A stretch of 50,849 nucleotides of DNA, from contig NZ_VORT01000017.1 in the NCBI RefSeq assembly GCF_007997155.1, positions 1 through 50,849 on the forward strand. Direction: 5' to 3'. Made by a program: the position numbers and the translations under genes. This stretch comes from Aequorivita antarctica (GTDB lineage Bacteria > Bacteroidota > Bacteroidia > Flavobacteriales > Flavobacteriaceae). The notes beneath the pieces are model-generated. The model did no database searches, was not told the origin of the DNA, and saw nothing but the letters and a program-made list of their open reading frames with translations. Below are positions 9,747 to 20,565 of the stretch, in pieces (position 1 is the stretch's first letter; each line of letters opens with the position of its first letter).

Positions 9747-10962
9747 TTGTCTGTTCTATAATATATTCTAAAATATCTTTTGCTACTTCTTTTTTAGGTT
9801 TAACAGGAAAAGGAATTGTTTTATTGTCTTTGCCTATCAAAGTAATTTTGTTGGTGTCGGTTTTAAAACCCGCGCCTTTGTCTCGAAGCGAATTTAACAC
9901 AATTAAATCTAAATTCTTTTTTTTGAGTTTCAATTTTGCGTTTTCTTCTTCGTTTTCCGTTTCCAATGCAAAACCAACCAAGAATTGATTTTTCTTTATT
10001 TCACCCAGCGAAGCAAGAATATCTTTGGTTTTTGTAAGTTGAAGTGTGAAATTATCGGTTTTCTTTTTAATTTTTTCCGAAGCAACTTCCGAAGGGCGAT
10101 AGTCCGCTACGGCGGCGCTTAAAATAGCAACATCACTTTTGTCGAAATATTTGTGAGCTGCATTGTACATTTCTTCTGCAGAAGTAACGCGGATTATTTT
10201 AACGAAATCATTGTCAATTTTTAAAACTGATGGCCCAGAGATTAAAACAACCTCAGCGCCCATTTGTGCGGCTGTTTCGGCAATGGCGTATCCCATTTTT
10301 CCGCTGGAATGATTTCCAATAAAACGAACGGGGTCTATTGCCTCATACGTAGGACCGGCGGTAATCAAAAACTTCTTTCCGCGAAAGGGAAGTTTTTTTA
10401 GAATATCATTTTCTATAAAAGAAACAATTTCTTCAGGCTCAGCCATTCTGCCCTGCCCTACCAAACCGCTCGCCAATTCGCCATAAGCTGCTGGAATTTG
10501 AATGTTTCCAAAACTGTTTAATTTTTCAAAAACCTCTGCCGTGGTTGGGTGTTTGTACATATCCAAATCCATTGCTGGCGCATAATACACGGGACATTTT
10601 GCGGAAAGATAGCAAGCGAGCAATAAATTGTCACAGCTACCATACGCCATTTTGGAAAGCGTGTTTGCAGTACCAGGAGCTATCAAAAACAAATCAGCCC
10701 AAAGGGCCAACTCAACGTGGTTGTTCCATTTGGGCTCTTTAAAGCTATTGGGCTCTTTTTCTTCAGTGAAGGAAGAATAGACTTCGTTTTTAGATAATGT
10801 GGAAAGCGTAAGGGGCGTAACAAATTCTTTGGCAGAAGAGGTCATCACAACTTTTATGTTAGCCCCTTTTTTCACTAAAAGTCTAACTAAAAAAGCTGCT
10901 TTGTACGCGGCAATCCCGCCGGTAACGCCAAGCAAGATATTTTTCCCGTTCAAAACAGACAT
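9739..10962 (-). CDS. coaBC: Bifunctional phosphopantothenoylcysteine decarboxylase / phosphopantothenate-cysteine ligase
   Basis: This 407-aa fusion makes 4'-phosphopantetheine for coenzyme A. The N-terminal CoaC flavoprotein (1-180) keeps the GGIAAYKAA start and the catalytic His82 (NHVELALWAD). It has PAMDLDMY where the canonical motif is PxMNxxMW (Asp132 for Asn) and LASGLVGQGRM where the canonical motif has Cys (Ser165). The C-terminal CoaB ligase (from about 190) has the GPTYEAIDPVRFIGNHSSGKMG nucleotide and dimer region (shown in part by GPTYEAIDPVRF), SAAVADYRP and KTKDIL. It lies 70 nt after rpoZ and overlaps the DUF4835 start. The substitutions seem shared by Bacteroidota enzymes, so the protein is probably functional. 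Confidence 0.95.
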   Translation of the reverse strand: MSVLNGKNILLGVTGGIAAYKAAFLVRLLVKKGANIKVVMTSSAKEFVTPLTLSTLSKNEVYSSFTEEKEPNSFKEPKWNNHVELALWADLFLIAPGTANTLSKMAYGSCDNLLLACYLSAKCPVYYAPAMDLDMYKHPTTAEVFEKLNSFGNIQIPAAYGELASGLVGQGRMAEPEEIVSFIENDILKKLPFRGKKFLITAGPTYEAIDPVRFIGNHSSGKMGYAIAETAAQMGAEVVLISGPSVLKIDNDFVKIIRVTSAEEMYNAAHKYFDKSDVAILSAAVADYRPSEVASEKIKKKTDNFTLQLTKTKDILASLGEIKKNQFLVGFALETENEEENAKLKLKKKNLDLIVLNSLRDKGAGFKTDTNKITLIGKDNKTIPFPVKPKKEVAKDILEYIIEQTNA

Positions 10963-11032
10963 GTTTCAGTTTTAAGTTTTCAGTATTCCGTTAGGTGTAT
11001 TCCGAATTCCCGATTTGGGCTTAGGAAACCTA

Positions 11033-11362
11033 TTATTCTACTACTTCGTCTGCAGTGTTTCTGTAGTAAATTTTATTTTCTAACCACTCTTGTACTGCCA
11101 AAGCATGTGGTTTTGGAAGTTTTTCGTAGAATTTTGAAACCTCTATTTGCTCTTTGTTTTCAAAAATTTCCTCCAAACTATCGTTGTAAGTAGCAAACTC
11201 ATCAAGTTTTTCAAGAAGTTCTTTTTTGATGTCATTGTTTATTTGTGAAGCTCTTTTCGAAATAATTGAAATAGCTTCATAAATATTGTTTGTAGGCGCA
11301 TCGATCAAGTTCTTGTCAAGGGTAACTGTATTGATGGGTGCAATTGAATTTTTAATATCCAT
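11033..11362 (-). CDS. rpoZ: DNA-directed RNA polymerase omega subunit (Bacteroidota type)
   Basis: This 109-aa protein matches the RpoZ/Rpb6-like family of Bacteroidota. The core region NNIYEAISIISKRASQIN corresponds to the conserved helix that clamps the β' C-terminus. The C-terminal half (KPHALAVQEWLENKIYYR) is specific to this lineage. The gene lies 12 nt downstream of bamD and 70 nt upstream of coaBC in the same direction, an arrangement resembling the rpoZ-coaBC pairing seen in many bacteria. It is probably expressed from the bamD promoter. Confidence 0.87.
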   Translation of the reverse strand: MDIKNSIAPINTVTLDKNLIDAPTNNIYEAISIISKRASQINNDIKKELLEKLDEFATYNDSLEEIFENKEQIEVSKFYEKLPKPHALAVQEWLENKIYYRNTADEVVE

Positions 11363-11374
11363 AATAAAAATTAA

Positions 11375-12184
11375 TTAACTGTTGGGTTCTGTTTCTGTGG
11401 TTACAATTCTGCTCTCTAGATCCTGATATATCTTCGTTGCTTCAGGAGCTAGTTCTGTATCCTTATAATATTTCATAAAAGTATTGTAGTGTCCTTTCGC
11501 TGTAAGCAAACGCTCTTGGACAAGAGTGGGAATACTGTTGACAGCCAATTTGTATGCCGCAACATACCTTCCGTAAAAAGCATCCTTTCTGTAGTGGGAG
11601 CCCGGATTATCGGTTATAAAATTATCAAAAGCATCGATGGCAGCTTTGTAATCTTCAACGTGCAAATATTGTTTTGCAACTTCGTACTCCTTGGTTTCTA
11701 GTTTTTCCTGTAATTCGGCAACAAGGGTATTGGCTTCCATTCTTTTGCCGGAATTTGGGTATCGATTGATAAATTCCTGAAGTTTCTCCAACGCTTTATA
11801 AGTATCCTTTTGGTCTAAGGAATATCTAGGTGAAAGCTGATAAAAGCTTTTAGCGCCTTTAAATGAAGCCACTTCCGCACTATCACTTTGTGGATATGCT
11901 TGCGTAAAACGTTCAAATTGATAACCTGCCAAATAATAATCTTCCAAGTTGTAATAAGTGTTGGAATAGATAAACATCAGCTTTTCACCCTGTGGCTTTC
12001 CTCTATATGAAGGTACTATCTGCTCCATCAATTTTAGGCCTTTTCGGTATTTGCCAATTTTGTACAGCGAATCTGCCATGGTAAATTTCTTACCCATATC
12101 ATCCTTCCGAAGTACCCGCTGGTATTCGCCACAGGATGAAAGAAGAATCGTAAGACTAAGTATAAAAAAAAGTGGTAATCGCAT
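11375..12184 (-). CDS. bamD: Outer membrane assembly lipoprotein BamD
   Basis: This 269-aa lipoprotein of the BAM complex helps insert β-barrel proteins. It has a type II signal peptide (MRLPLFFILSLTILLSSC, lipobox LSSC) and TPR-like helical repeats (for example YNLEDYYLAGYQFERFTQAY and YKAAIDAFDNFITDNPGS). An ATG five codons upstream (12199) would add MFFKP. I chose 12184 because a strong -7 box ends at 12204 and transcription would start near 12197, inside or after the upstream ATG. It heads a bamD-rpoZ-coaBC-DUF4835 cluster. Confidence 0.92.
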   Translation of the reverse strand: MRLPLFFILSLTILLSSCGEYQRVLRKDDMGKKFTMADSLYKIGKYRKGLKLMEQIVPSYRGKPQGEKLMFIYSNTYYNLEDYYLAGYQFERFTQAYPQSDSAEVASFKGAKSFYQLSPRYSLDQKDTYKALEKLQEFINRYPNSGKRMEANTLVAELQEKLETKEYEVAKQYLHVEDYKAAIDAFDNFITDNPGSHYRKDAFYGRYVAAYKLAVNSIPTLVQERLLTAKGHYNTFMKYYKDTELAPEATKIYQDLESRIVTTETEPNS

Positions 12185-12203
12185 GGGCTTAAAAAACATC
12201 GTG

Positions 12204-12235
12204 CAAAAATAGGGAATTAAACATGATTGAACAAA
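12204..12235 (-). promoter_or_regulatory. bamD-rpoZ-coaBC promoter
   Basis: On the minus strand TTTG (12232-12235), 20 nt of spacer and TATTTTTG (12204-12211) match the Bacteroidota primary sigma consensus. A start site near 12197 fits translation from the ATG at 12184. Confidence 0.72.
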
Positions 12236-12321
12236 CTTATTCTTTGGCTAAAATATTGCTCTAAAGGCTAATATTTGCAAGCCTTTTGAAATATTTAACG
12301 TACAAATGAAAAAGAACTGTT

Positions 12322-13197
12322 TTAAAAATTTTTAGTAAAAGAATCTATTTTTGCTCTCAGACCATCGCTAACTCCCACCAAAGGAAGCCGCACTGTGTCG
12401 CCACATATACCCAAAGTTTTAAAAACTGTTTTTATTCCGGCAGGATTTCCTTCCGCAAAAATATAGTCAATCGCTGGAGCTATTTTGTAATGAATCTTAT
12501 AGGCCTCATCGGCTTTTCTATCTAGCCCGAGTTTTACCATTTTTGAAAATTCCTTCGGAAAACCTTCCCCGATTACTGAAATTACGCCCGCACCACCAGC
12601 AAGCACCATTGGCAGTGTAATCATATCATCGCCAGAAATAACCAAGAAATCTTTAGGACAGCCAGAAATCAATCGCATTGCTTGCACAATGTCTCCCGCT
12701 GCTTCCTTTATTGCTACAATTTTTTCAAAATCTTTCGCCAAACGAATCACCGTTTCTGGCAGCACATTTGAAGCCGTTCTTCCAGGAACATTGTACAAAA
12801 TTATTGGTAGTGGAGCCACTCTTGCAATGGCTGCAAAATGCTGGTAAATCCCTTCTTGAGTAGGTTTGTTATAATAGGGCGAAACCGAAAGAATTGCAGT
12901 AAACGCTGAAAGGTCACGCGTTTTCATTTCAGAGATTACTTCTTGCGTATTGTTACCGCCAATGCCTAAAACCAAGGGTAAACGACCTTTGTTTGCAGAA
13001 ACAATTGCGTTAATAACAATATCCTTTTCTTCTTTTGAAAGCGTTGCGCTTTCGGCAGTGGTTCCCAAAACAACCAAATAATCAATCCCGTTTTCAATGT
13101 TGAAATCCACTACTTTTTTAAGTCTTTCAACATCTACGGAAAAGTCACTTTTAAAAGGGGTGATGAGCGCTACGCCAGTTCCAATCAATTCTTTCAT
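12322..13197 (-). CDS. dapA: 4-hydroxy-tetrahydrodipicolinate synthase
   Basis: This 291-aa TIM-barrel enzyme condenses pyruvate with aspartate semialdehyde, the first committed step to meso-diaminopimelate and lysine. All family residues are visible: Schiff-base Lys164 ([10 protein letters not shown]), the proton relay Thr47 ([11 protein letters not shown]), Tyr109 ([11 protein letters not shown]) and Tyr135 (ILYNVPGRT), and Arg140 for the substrate carboxylate. The length is normal. It lies 23 nt downstream of the DUF6913 gene, probably in one transcript. dapF, a later step of the same pathway, is also in this window (28289-29062). Confidence 0.97.
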   Translation of the reverse strand: MKELIGTGVALITPFKSDFSVDVERLKKVVDFNIENGIDYLVVLGTTAESATLSKEEKDIVINAIVSANKGRLPLVLGIGGNNTQEVISEMKTRDLSAFTAILSVSPYYNKPTQEGIYQHFAAIARVAPLPIILYNVPGRTASNVLPETVIRLAKDFEKIVAIKEAAGDIVQAMRLISGCPKDFLVISGDDMITLPMVLAGGAGVISVIGEGFPKEFSKMVKLGLDRKADEAYKIHYKIAPAIDYIFAEGNPAGIKTVFKTLGICGDTVRLPLVGVSDGLRAKIDSFTKNF

Positions 13198-13220
13198 AAC
13201 AATAATATTTTTTTAAGTTC

Positions 13221-13736
13221 TCAAATCTTCTTTAAGATTTTCAAATATTTTTTTACTTCACTTTTAAACGCTTCCGGTTTTTGGAGATCCACCGTTAACA
13301 GCAAATCGAAAAGACGCTCATCTGCATCGTTGAAGCCTATTTTGAATTTCGCTTTGCTCTGCGCGACCATCGCACTTAAAAATTCATGTTTTCCTTTGTA
13401 AAATCCAATCAGCACATCAAATGGAAAATCCAGAAATTCCTGTGCATTTTGGTTGTGTATTTCCCCACGCCAGTTGAATTCCTTATTGGTTATCTGGTTC
13501 TGCCGAAGCGATGGAATTTTCCGCCGTGTTTCCACAAAGGTGAAAAGTTTCACATCTTTTCGCTGTAAACCAAGCTCGTTTCCAAATTCATAAAGCAATT
13601 CAAAATCGTCAAAAAAAACTTCGTCCACCAAAAATCCCAAATACTTTAACGGTGTGTTTCGCTGCGAAATATCACGGTCTGTTAGTTTTTTCTCGGTGTG
13701 CTTTTTTAAAGAATGTTTCTTTATTTTTTTCAACAT
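13221..13736 (-). CDS. DUF6913 family protein
   Basis: This 171-aa soluble protein of unknown function matches a family I know as DUF6913 from Flavobacteriia. The N-terminus is very basic (MLKKIKKHSLKKHTEKKL). The remainder has an α/β pattern (LKYLGFLVDEVFFDDFELLY, FDVLIGFYKGKHEFLSAMVA). No signal peptide, membrane segment or catalytic motif is visible. Lying between ligA and dapA and 23 nt upstream of dapA, it probably shares dapA's transcript. Confidence 0.75.
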   Translation of the reverse strand: MLKKIKKHSLKKHTEKKLTDRDISQRNTPLKYLGFLVDEVFFDDFELLYEFGNELGLQRKDVKLFTFVETRRKIPSLRQNQITNKEFNWRGEIHNQNAQEFLDFPFDVLIGFYKGKHEFLSAMVAQSKAKFKIGFNDADERLFDLLLTVDLQKPEAFKSEVKKYLKILKKI

Positions 13737-13758
13737 GGAACGCCCAATTCTTAAATGG

Positions 13759-13766
13759 CAAAAATA
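13759..13766 (-). promoter_or_regulatory. -7 box for the DUF6913-dapA transcript
   Basis: The minus strand reads TATTTTTG (TAnnTTTG) 22 nt upstream of the start codon, in the gap after ligA. No good TTTG -33 element was found. Confidence 0.5.
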
Positions 13767-13794
13767 GTTTTTTTCATCGCTTTTCAGCTTTCAA

Positions 13795-15841
<2,047 letters not shown>

Positions 15842-15871
15842 ATTAATGAAATTTTCAACAAAACTTAAAAA

Positions 15872-16582
15872 TCAATCATCCAAAAAGATATTGCGAACCA
15901 AGGCAGCACAAAGTCCTCCTGCAATTGGAGCAACAATGAAAAGCCAAAGCTGTTGCAACGCCATTCCGCCTGCAAAAAGCGCTGGACCCAAACTACGGGC
16001 TGGATTAACGGATGTTCCCGTAATTGGGATGACAACCATGTGAATCAATGCTAAAGAAATACCTATGGCAAGCCCTGCCATCATTGGCGATGTATGTTTG
16101 GAAGCAGTTGCTCCGAAGATTACCATCAAAAAGAGAAAGGTGAACGCAAATTCTGCTATCAGTGCTGATTTCATATCGTATTCCCCGAGATAGCCAGGTC
16201 CCCATCCATTGGCTCCCAAGCCCCATTCGGGCATTGAGAAACCTGCACTTCCCGTAGCCAAAACATAGAGTAAGCCTGCCGCAGCAATGGCTCCAATACA
16301 TTGCGAAATAATATAGCCAACTGTGTCTTTGGCCGAGAGTTTACCAGCTGCCAACATAGCTATAGAAATTGCTGGATTAATGTGGCATCCTGAAATTGGA
16401 CCAATAGTATAAACCATTACCAAAACCGCAAAACCAAAGGCAAGGGAAATACCCAAAAGACCAATTCCTGCAGGTCCCGAATGGGTTACGCTAGCAATAG
16501 TTGCAGCACCACAGCCAAATAAAACTAATGCGAAAGTGCCGAGTGCTTCGGCAAAATACTTTTTTGAAGAATTCATTTTCAA
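15872..16582 (-). CDS. aqpZ: Aquaporin Z-type water channel (MIP family)
   Basis: This 236-aa inner-membrane channel has six hydrophobic segments and the two half-helix NPA boxes (SGCHINPAIS at 69-71 and TGTSVNPARS at 193-195). His181 (LIHMVVIPITGT) and Arg196 after the second NPA reproduce the narrow AqpZ selectivity filter, which favours water over glycerol. The N-terminus has two possible ATGs (M1 and M3); the first is used here. It is flanked by a probable terminator and by the LOG gene 90 nt upstream. The water-specific assignment rests on the filter residues. Confidence 0.93.
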   Translation of the reverse strand: MKMNSSKKYFAEALGTFALVLFGCGAATIASVTHSGPAGIGLLGISLAFGFAVLVMVYTIGPISGCHINPAISIAMLAAGKLSAKDTVGYIISQCIGAIAAAGLLYVLATGSAGFSMPEWGLGANGWGPGYLGEYDMKSALIAEFAFTFLFLMVIFGATASKHTSPMMAGLAIGISLALIHMVVIPITGTSVNPARSLGPALFAGGMALQQLWLFIVAPIAGGLCAALVRNIFLDD

Positions 16583-16672
16583 TAATTTAAGAGGTTAGAC
16601 ATCTTAAATTTAAAAAAATGAAGTTATTAATTTATTTTTGTTAAAAAGGAAAGCTAAATTGTTGATAAGCAA

Positions 16673-17263
16673 TTAGGTTCTGTCAGAATTCAGCCACTTC
16701 GGAACTTCAGGTCTTTTAAATTCCTCCATCTTTTTTAGAAGTTGATTTGGATTGGAGTCTACCAAAAGCAGGCTGTAGTTGTCCATTGAAAGAAAGCCTT
16801 TGCGCACCATGGTTTCGAGCATTTTTATAAGATCATTATAAAAACCGTTTATATTTAATAGACCAATTGGTTTTTGGTGTAGCCCAAGTTGTAGCCAAGT
16901 CATAATCTCAAAAAGCTCTTCCAGCGTTCCCATACCACCGGGCAGCGCAATAAAACTGTCACTTTCTTCTTGCATTTTCATTTTCCGCTCATGCATGTTT
17001 TCAGTAGTGATGAGTTCGGTTAGGCCTAAATGAACTACTTCTTTCTTCTTTAAAAAGTTTGGAATGATGCCGATTACCTTTCCGTTGTTATCCAAAACAC
17101 TTTTGGCGATGATGCCCATCACCCCTATTTTGGCAGCGCCATAAACCAAAGTGATATTTCGCTCGGCAAATATTTCTCCAAGTTTTATGGCTGCATCGGT
17201 TATGGCAAGGTCGTTGCCTTCACTACTTCCGCAGAAAACGCATATTTTTTCAAGATTATTCAT
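16673..17263 (-). CDS. LOG family (TIGR00730) nucleotide phosphoribohydrolase
   Basis: This 196-aa Rossmann-fold protein has the LOG signature PGGMGTLEE, which forms the catalytic and nucleotide-binding site. Also typical are the start CVFCGSSEGND and the YGAAKIGVMG loop. Family members cleave nucleoside 5'-monophosphates to ribose 5-phosphate and base; some activate cytokinins. The physiological substrate here is unknown. Its start overlaps the prmC stop by 8 nt, so it is probably coupled to prmC in a GNAT-prmC-LOG operon. Confidence 0.9.
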   Translation of the reverse strand: MNNLEKICVFCGSSEGNDLAITDAAIKLGEIFAERNITLVYGAAKIGVMGIIAKSVLDNNGKVIGIIPNFLKKKEVVHLGLTELITTENMHERKMKMQEESDSFIALPGGMGTLEELFEIMTWLQLGLHQKPIGLLNINGFYNDLIKMLETMVRKGFLSMDNYSLLLVDSNPNQLLKKMEEFKRPEVPKWLNSDRT

Positions 17264-18152
17264 TTAAACTACATTTTATCATTCGGTCTTTTCCGAAGAT
17301 GTCTTTTTTAATTACTATATTTCTAAACCCTTCGCTATTTAACAGCGCATTTAATTCTTCACTAAGGTACTCATTAATCTCGAAAAAAAGTTTTCCGTTG
17401 GGTCTCAAATGATTTTTTGCCAAGTGGGAAATTGTCCTATAGAAAAGCAACGGATCTTCATTGCTCACGTACAACGCAGATTCGGGTTCGTATTCTAGAA
17501 CGTTTTGCTGCATCTGTTTTTTTTCTAATTCGCGAACGTATGGTGGATTTGAAACTATTATATCGTATTGCTTGGGAAGTGTTTTCGTTTTTAAAATATC
17601 GACTTGAAAGAATTCAACTTCAGCATTATTTAGATTCGCATTTTCTTGGGCAATTTTTAAAGCCTCATTTGAAATATCCAAAGCCGAAAGTTTTGAATTG
17701 AAAAGATTTTTAGCCAATGAAATGGCAATACAGCCAGAGCCAGTGCCGATATCTAAAATAGTTGTGAGTTGTGGGTTCTGTGCTGTGAGTTTTTGTTCAG
17801 AAATTATGAATTCAACCAATTCCTCCGTTTCAGGACGAGGAATTAAGGTGTTACTATTCACTTTAAAAAGAAGTCCGTAAAACTCAGTTTCTCCTAATAT
17901 ATATTGAATGGGTTCATGGTTTTTAAGGCGAAGCAACGCCCGCTGAAATTTTTCGGAAGCTTCTTCTGAAATAATCCTTTCAGGGTTTAAAGCCATTTCT
18001 ATTCGGGAAAGACGTAAATATTCTTCAGAAAGGATATTAAAAAAAGATTGTATTTCTTCAGAAGGATATAAACCTATTAGAGGATTTTGGAAGTCTGTTT
18101 TTAATTCTTTTAAAGTCAAAACTATAATGTTTTCAACATATGAACTGGACAA
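17256..18152 (-). CDS. prmC: Peptide chain release factor glutamine methyltransferase PrmC
   Basis: This 298-aa SAM-dependent enzyme methylates the Gln of the GGQ motif in release factors RF1/RF2. It has an N-terminal helical domain that binds release factors (ending near YILGETEFYGLLF), the SAM-binding DIGTGSG (134-140) and the catalytic NPPY (202-205, SNPPYVRELEKKQ). The ATG used overlaps the upstream GNAT gene by 31 nt. A TTG at 18119, three nt past the GNAT stop codon, would give the more family-like start (M)TLKELKTDF and is a real alternative. Confidence 0.94.
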   Translation of the reverse strand: MSSSYVENIIVLTLKELKTDFQNPLIGLYPSEEIQSFFNILSEEYLRLSRIEMALNPERIISEEASEKFQRALLRLKNHEPIQYILGETEFYGLLFKVNSNTLIPRPETEELVEFIISEQKLTAQNPQLTTILDIGTGSGCIAISLAKNLFNSKLSALDISNEALKIAQENANLNNAEVEFFQVDILKTKTLPKQYDIIVSNPPYVRELEKKQMQQNVLEYEPESALYVSNEDPLLFYRTISHLAKNHLRPNGKLFFEINEYLSEELNALLNSEGFRNIVIKKDIFGKDRMIKCSLNE

Positions 18153-18607
18153 GAGTAATGGCCCGTATCTCCCAATGCACTTTCAATATATTCGAAACCT
18201 GCTTGCTTATATAGTTTTTGGGCGTGGGTCATATACTCCATGGTTTCCAAATATATTTTTTCGAAACCAAACTCACGTGCTTTTGACAAGCAAAACTCCA
18301 TCATTTGCGCACCGACACCCCTTCCCCTGGCTTCGGGCAGGAAATACATTTTTTGGAGTTCGCACACATTACCATCATAGTTGTCCAACTTCGCTACACC
18401 CGCGCCGCCGATTATTTTATCGTTTTCGGCAACCACAAAATAAACCGCATTTGGTTTTTGGTAGGTTTCAAACATACAATCCAAAGCAGCATCGGCATAA
18501 GCAGTGCCTACTTTCGGCACATTGAAGTCTTCCAAAACGCTGCGTATAACTTTAGCGATTTGGGGATTGTCTTTCTTTTCAATAAGACGGATAATTGGTG
18601 TGTCCAT
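18122..18607 (-). CDS. GNAT family N-acetyltransferase
   Basis: This 161-aa acetyltransferase has the acetyl-CoA binding motif A LPEARGRGVGAQMMEFCLSKA (R/Q-x-x-G-x-G/A pattern, seen as RGRGVG), preceded by the β-strand VCELQKMYF. The C-terminal MTHAQKLYKQAGFEYIE is the typical motif B region. Substrate is unknown; relatives are often annotated as general small-molecule or antibiotic acetyltransferases. It is divergent from ribD with only 28 nt between starts and heads the prmC-LOG operon. Confidence 0.88.
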   Translation of the reverse strand: MDTPIIRLIEKKDNPQIAKVIRSVLEDFNVPKVGTAYADAALDCMFETYQKPNAVYFVVAENDKIIGGAGVAKLDNYDGNVCELQKMYFLPEARGRGVGAQMMEFCLSKAREFGFEKIYLETMEYMTHAQKLYKQAGFEYIESALGDTGHYSCPVHMLKTL

Positions 18608-18635
18608 TCTAATTAAATCCTTGTATTTTTACGCG

Positions 18636-19685
18636 GTGAAGATACACGAAAAATATATGTTGCGCTGCATCCAACTGGCCAAAAATGGACTGGGAACTAC
18701 CTATCCAAATCCTTTGGTGGGTAGCGTGATTGTTCACAATGATATAATTATTGGCGAAGGTTGGCACTACAAAGCGGGACAACCTCACGCCGAAGTAAAT
18801 GCAATAAAAAGTGTTGAAAATCAGGGATTACTGAAAGAGGCAACTATCTATGTGAGCTTGGAACCTTGCAGCCATTTCGGGAAAACGCCACCCTGCGCAG
18901 ACTTGATTATTGAAAGCGGAATCAAAAAAGTTATCGTTGGCAGTTTGGACCCAAATCCAAAAGTAGCAGGACGCGGCATTAAAAAACTGATGGAAGCTGG
19001 TTGCCAGGTGATTGTAGGTATTTTGGAAAACAAATGTGATGAACTGAACAAACGGTTTTTCACAATACATCAAAAAAAGCGTCCTTATATTTTTCTAAAG
19101 TGGGCACAGACAATTGATGGTTTTATCGCTCCAAAAACCGAAACCCGAAACGAAACAAAACCTGTTTGGATCACGAATGAATTTTCAAGACAACTTGTGC
19201 ACAAAATGCGGTCCGAAGAACAAGCTATTTTGGTGGGAACAAACACGGTTTTACAAGATAATCCATCGCTTACGGCACGGGAATGGGCAGGAGAGAATCC
19301 GGTGCGAATTGTTATTGACAGAGATTTAAAAATTCCACAGGATTTATCGGTTTTTAATGCAAGTTCAACAACGATTGTTATCAATGAAAATGAAACCAAC
19401 ACTTCGGAAAATTTAGATCTTGAAAAGATTGATTTTTCCAAAAATATTCCCCAGCAAATCTGCGAAATCCTTTTCCGAAGAAATATTCAAACTGTTATTA
19501 TTGAGGGAGGCGCGAAAACACTTCAATCTTTTATTGACGCAAATCTTTGGGATGAAGCCTTTGTATTTAACGGCGCCATCGGTTTCGGAGAAGGGATTAA
19601 TGCCCCCAACTTTAAAGGTGTTTTTATTTCAGAAGAAAAAATAAAGGACGATACATTGCGAATCTTTAAAAACCCTAACTCTTGA
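18636..19685 (+). CDS. ribD: Bifunctional diaminohydroxyphosphoribosylaminopyrimidine deaminase / reductase RibD
   Basis: This enzyme performs the second and third steps of riboflavin synthesis. The deaminase domain has the zinc site His51-x-Glu53 (HAEVNAI) and Cys78/Cys87 (EPCSHFGKTPPC). The reductase domain follows (FLKWAQTIDGFIA, VGTNTVLQDNPSLTAR, VIIEGGAKTLQSF). The frame is open from 18504, but family alignment (IHEKYMLRCIQLAKNG) places the start at the GTG at 18636; the upstream part is antisense to the GNAT gene. Length from the GTG is 349 aa, normal for RibD. The EamA gene follows with a 4-nt overlap. Confidence 0.93.
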   Translation: MKIHEKYMLRCIQLAKNGLGTTYPNPLVGSVIVHNDIIIGEGWHYKAGQPHAEVNAIKSVENQGLLKEATIYVSLEPCSHFGKTPPCADLIIESGIKKVIVGSLDPNPKVAGRGIKKLMEAGCQVIVGILENKCDELNKRFFTIHQKKRPYIFLKWAQTIDGFIAPKTETRNETKPVWITNEFSRQLVHKMRSEEQAILVGTNTVLQDNPSLTAREWAGENPVRIVIDRDLKIPQDLSVFNASSTTIVINENETNTSENLDLEKIDFSKNIPQQICEILFRRNIQTVIIEGGAKTLQSFIDANLWDEAFVFNGAIGFGEGINAPNFKGVFISEEKIKDDTLRIFKNPNS

Positions 19686-20554
19686 TAGTTCTGGCGCTCA
19701 GCATTCTTTCGTCCACAATGATTTTTGTGGTTTTTAAGCTTTTTTCAAGGTTTAAAATCAACACGATGCACGCCATTGTTTTCAATTATGTAACGGCGTG
19801 TTTTTGCGGCATTATCTTCCAAAAAAATGCTGTTGATATTGCAGCAATACCAAACTACAGCTGGTTTCCTTTTGCCTTGGGGTTAGGGGTTCTTTTTATA
19901 ACCGTTTTTAACCTGATGGCAATAACAACGCAACGCAGTGGACTTTCAGTAGTTTCGGTAGCTACAAAAATGAGCGTAGTTATTCCTATTCTTTTTGGGT
20001 TACTTTATTATAAAGAGAATCTCGGGGTTTTTAAAATTGTCGGAATAATTTTGGCGCTCATTGCTGTTTATCTGGCGTCCATAAAAACTAATGACGGACT
20101 TAAAATAAAACCTTCAAATTTTATCTTTCCCATTTTGGTTTTTTTGGGAAGCGGAATTATTGACACAACTTTAAAATATTTGGAGGGTGAATTTATAGCC
20201 AAAAATGACATCCCTATTTTTTCGGCAACAATCTATGGAATGGCTGCAATTATAGGTTTCTTCATTTTAATCTTTCAGGCCAGTAAAGGGGATTTTCAAT
20301 TTCAATTCAAGAATTTACTTGGAGGAATAGCTTTGGGAATCCCAAATTACTTTTCAGTTTATTTTTTGGTGCAGGCGCTGCGCAGTGGTATTTTTGATAG
20401 TTCGGGCGTTTTCACCGTTAACAATGTGGCCATCGTAATGATTTCAACAGTGCTGGGGATTTTACTTTTTAAAGAAAAATTATTGTTTAAAAACTGGATC
20501 GGAATTGGGTTGGCAATCCTTGGAATTGTATTAATTGCTTTTGAAAAATGGTAA
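19682..20554 (+). CDS. EamA/DMT superfamily transporter
   Basis: This 290-aa integral membrane protein has about ten hydrophobic helices in two homologous halves, the EamA arrangement (first half ending in the ILALIAVYLASIK helix, second ending in GIGLAILGIVLIAFEKW). These transporters export metabolites or amino acids; the substrate cannot be predicted. The start is a TTG whose TTGA overlaps the ribD stop codon, giving MIVLALSILSSTMIFVVFKLF, which fits family N-termini; an ATG at codon 13 would remove part of the first helix. The coupling to ribD suggests co-expression, not necessarily flavin transport. Confidence 0.85.
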   Translation: MIVLALSILSSTMIFVVFKLFSRFKINTMHAIVFNYVTACFCGIIFQKNAVDIAAIPNYSWFPFALGLGVLFITVFNLMAITTQRSGLSVVSVATKMSVVIPILFGLLYYKENLGVFKIVGIILALIAVYLASIKTNDGLKIKPSNFIFPILVFLGSGIIDTTLKYLEGEFIAKNDIPIFSATIYGMAAIIGFFILIFQASKGDFQFQFKNLLGGIALGIPNYFSVYFLVQALRSGIFDSSGVFTVNNVAIVMISTVLGILLFKEKLLFKNWIGIGLAILGIVLIAFEKW

Positions 20555-20565
20555 AGTTTTAAAAA

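Noticed and set aside
18504-18635. 44-codon upstream extension of ribD
   Set aside because: It is antisense to the N-terminus of the GNAT gene and has no family similarity; RibD homology starts at the GTG at 18636.
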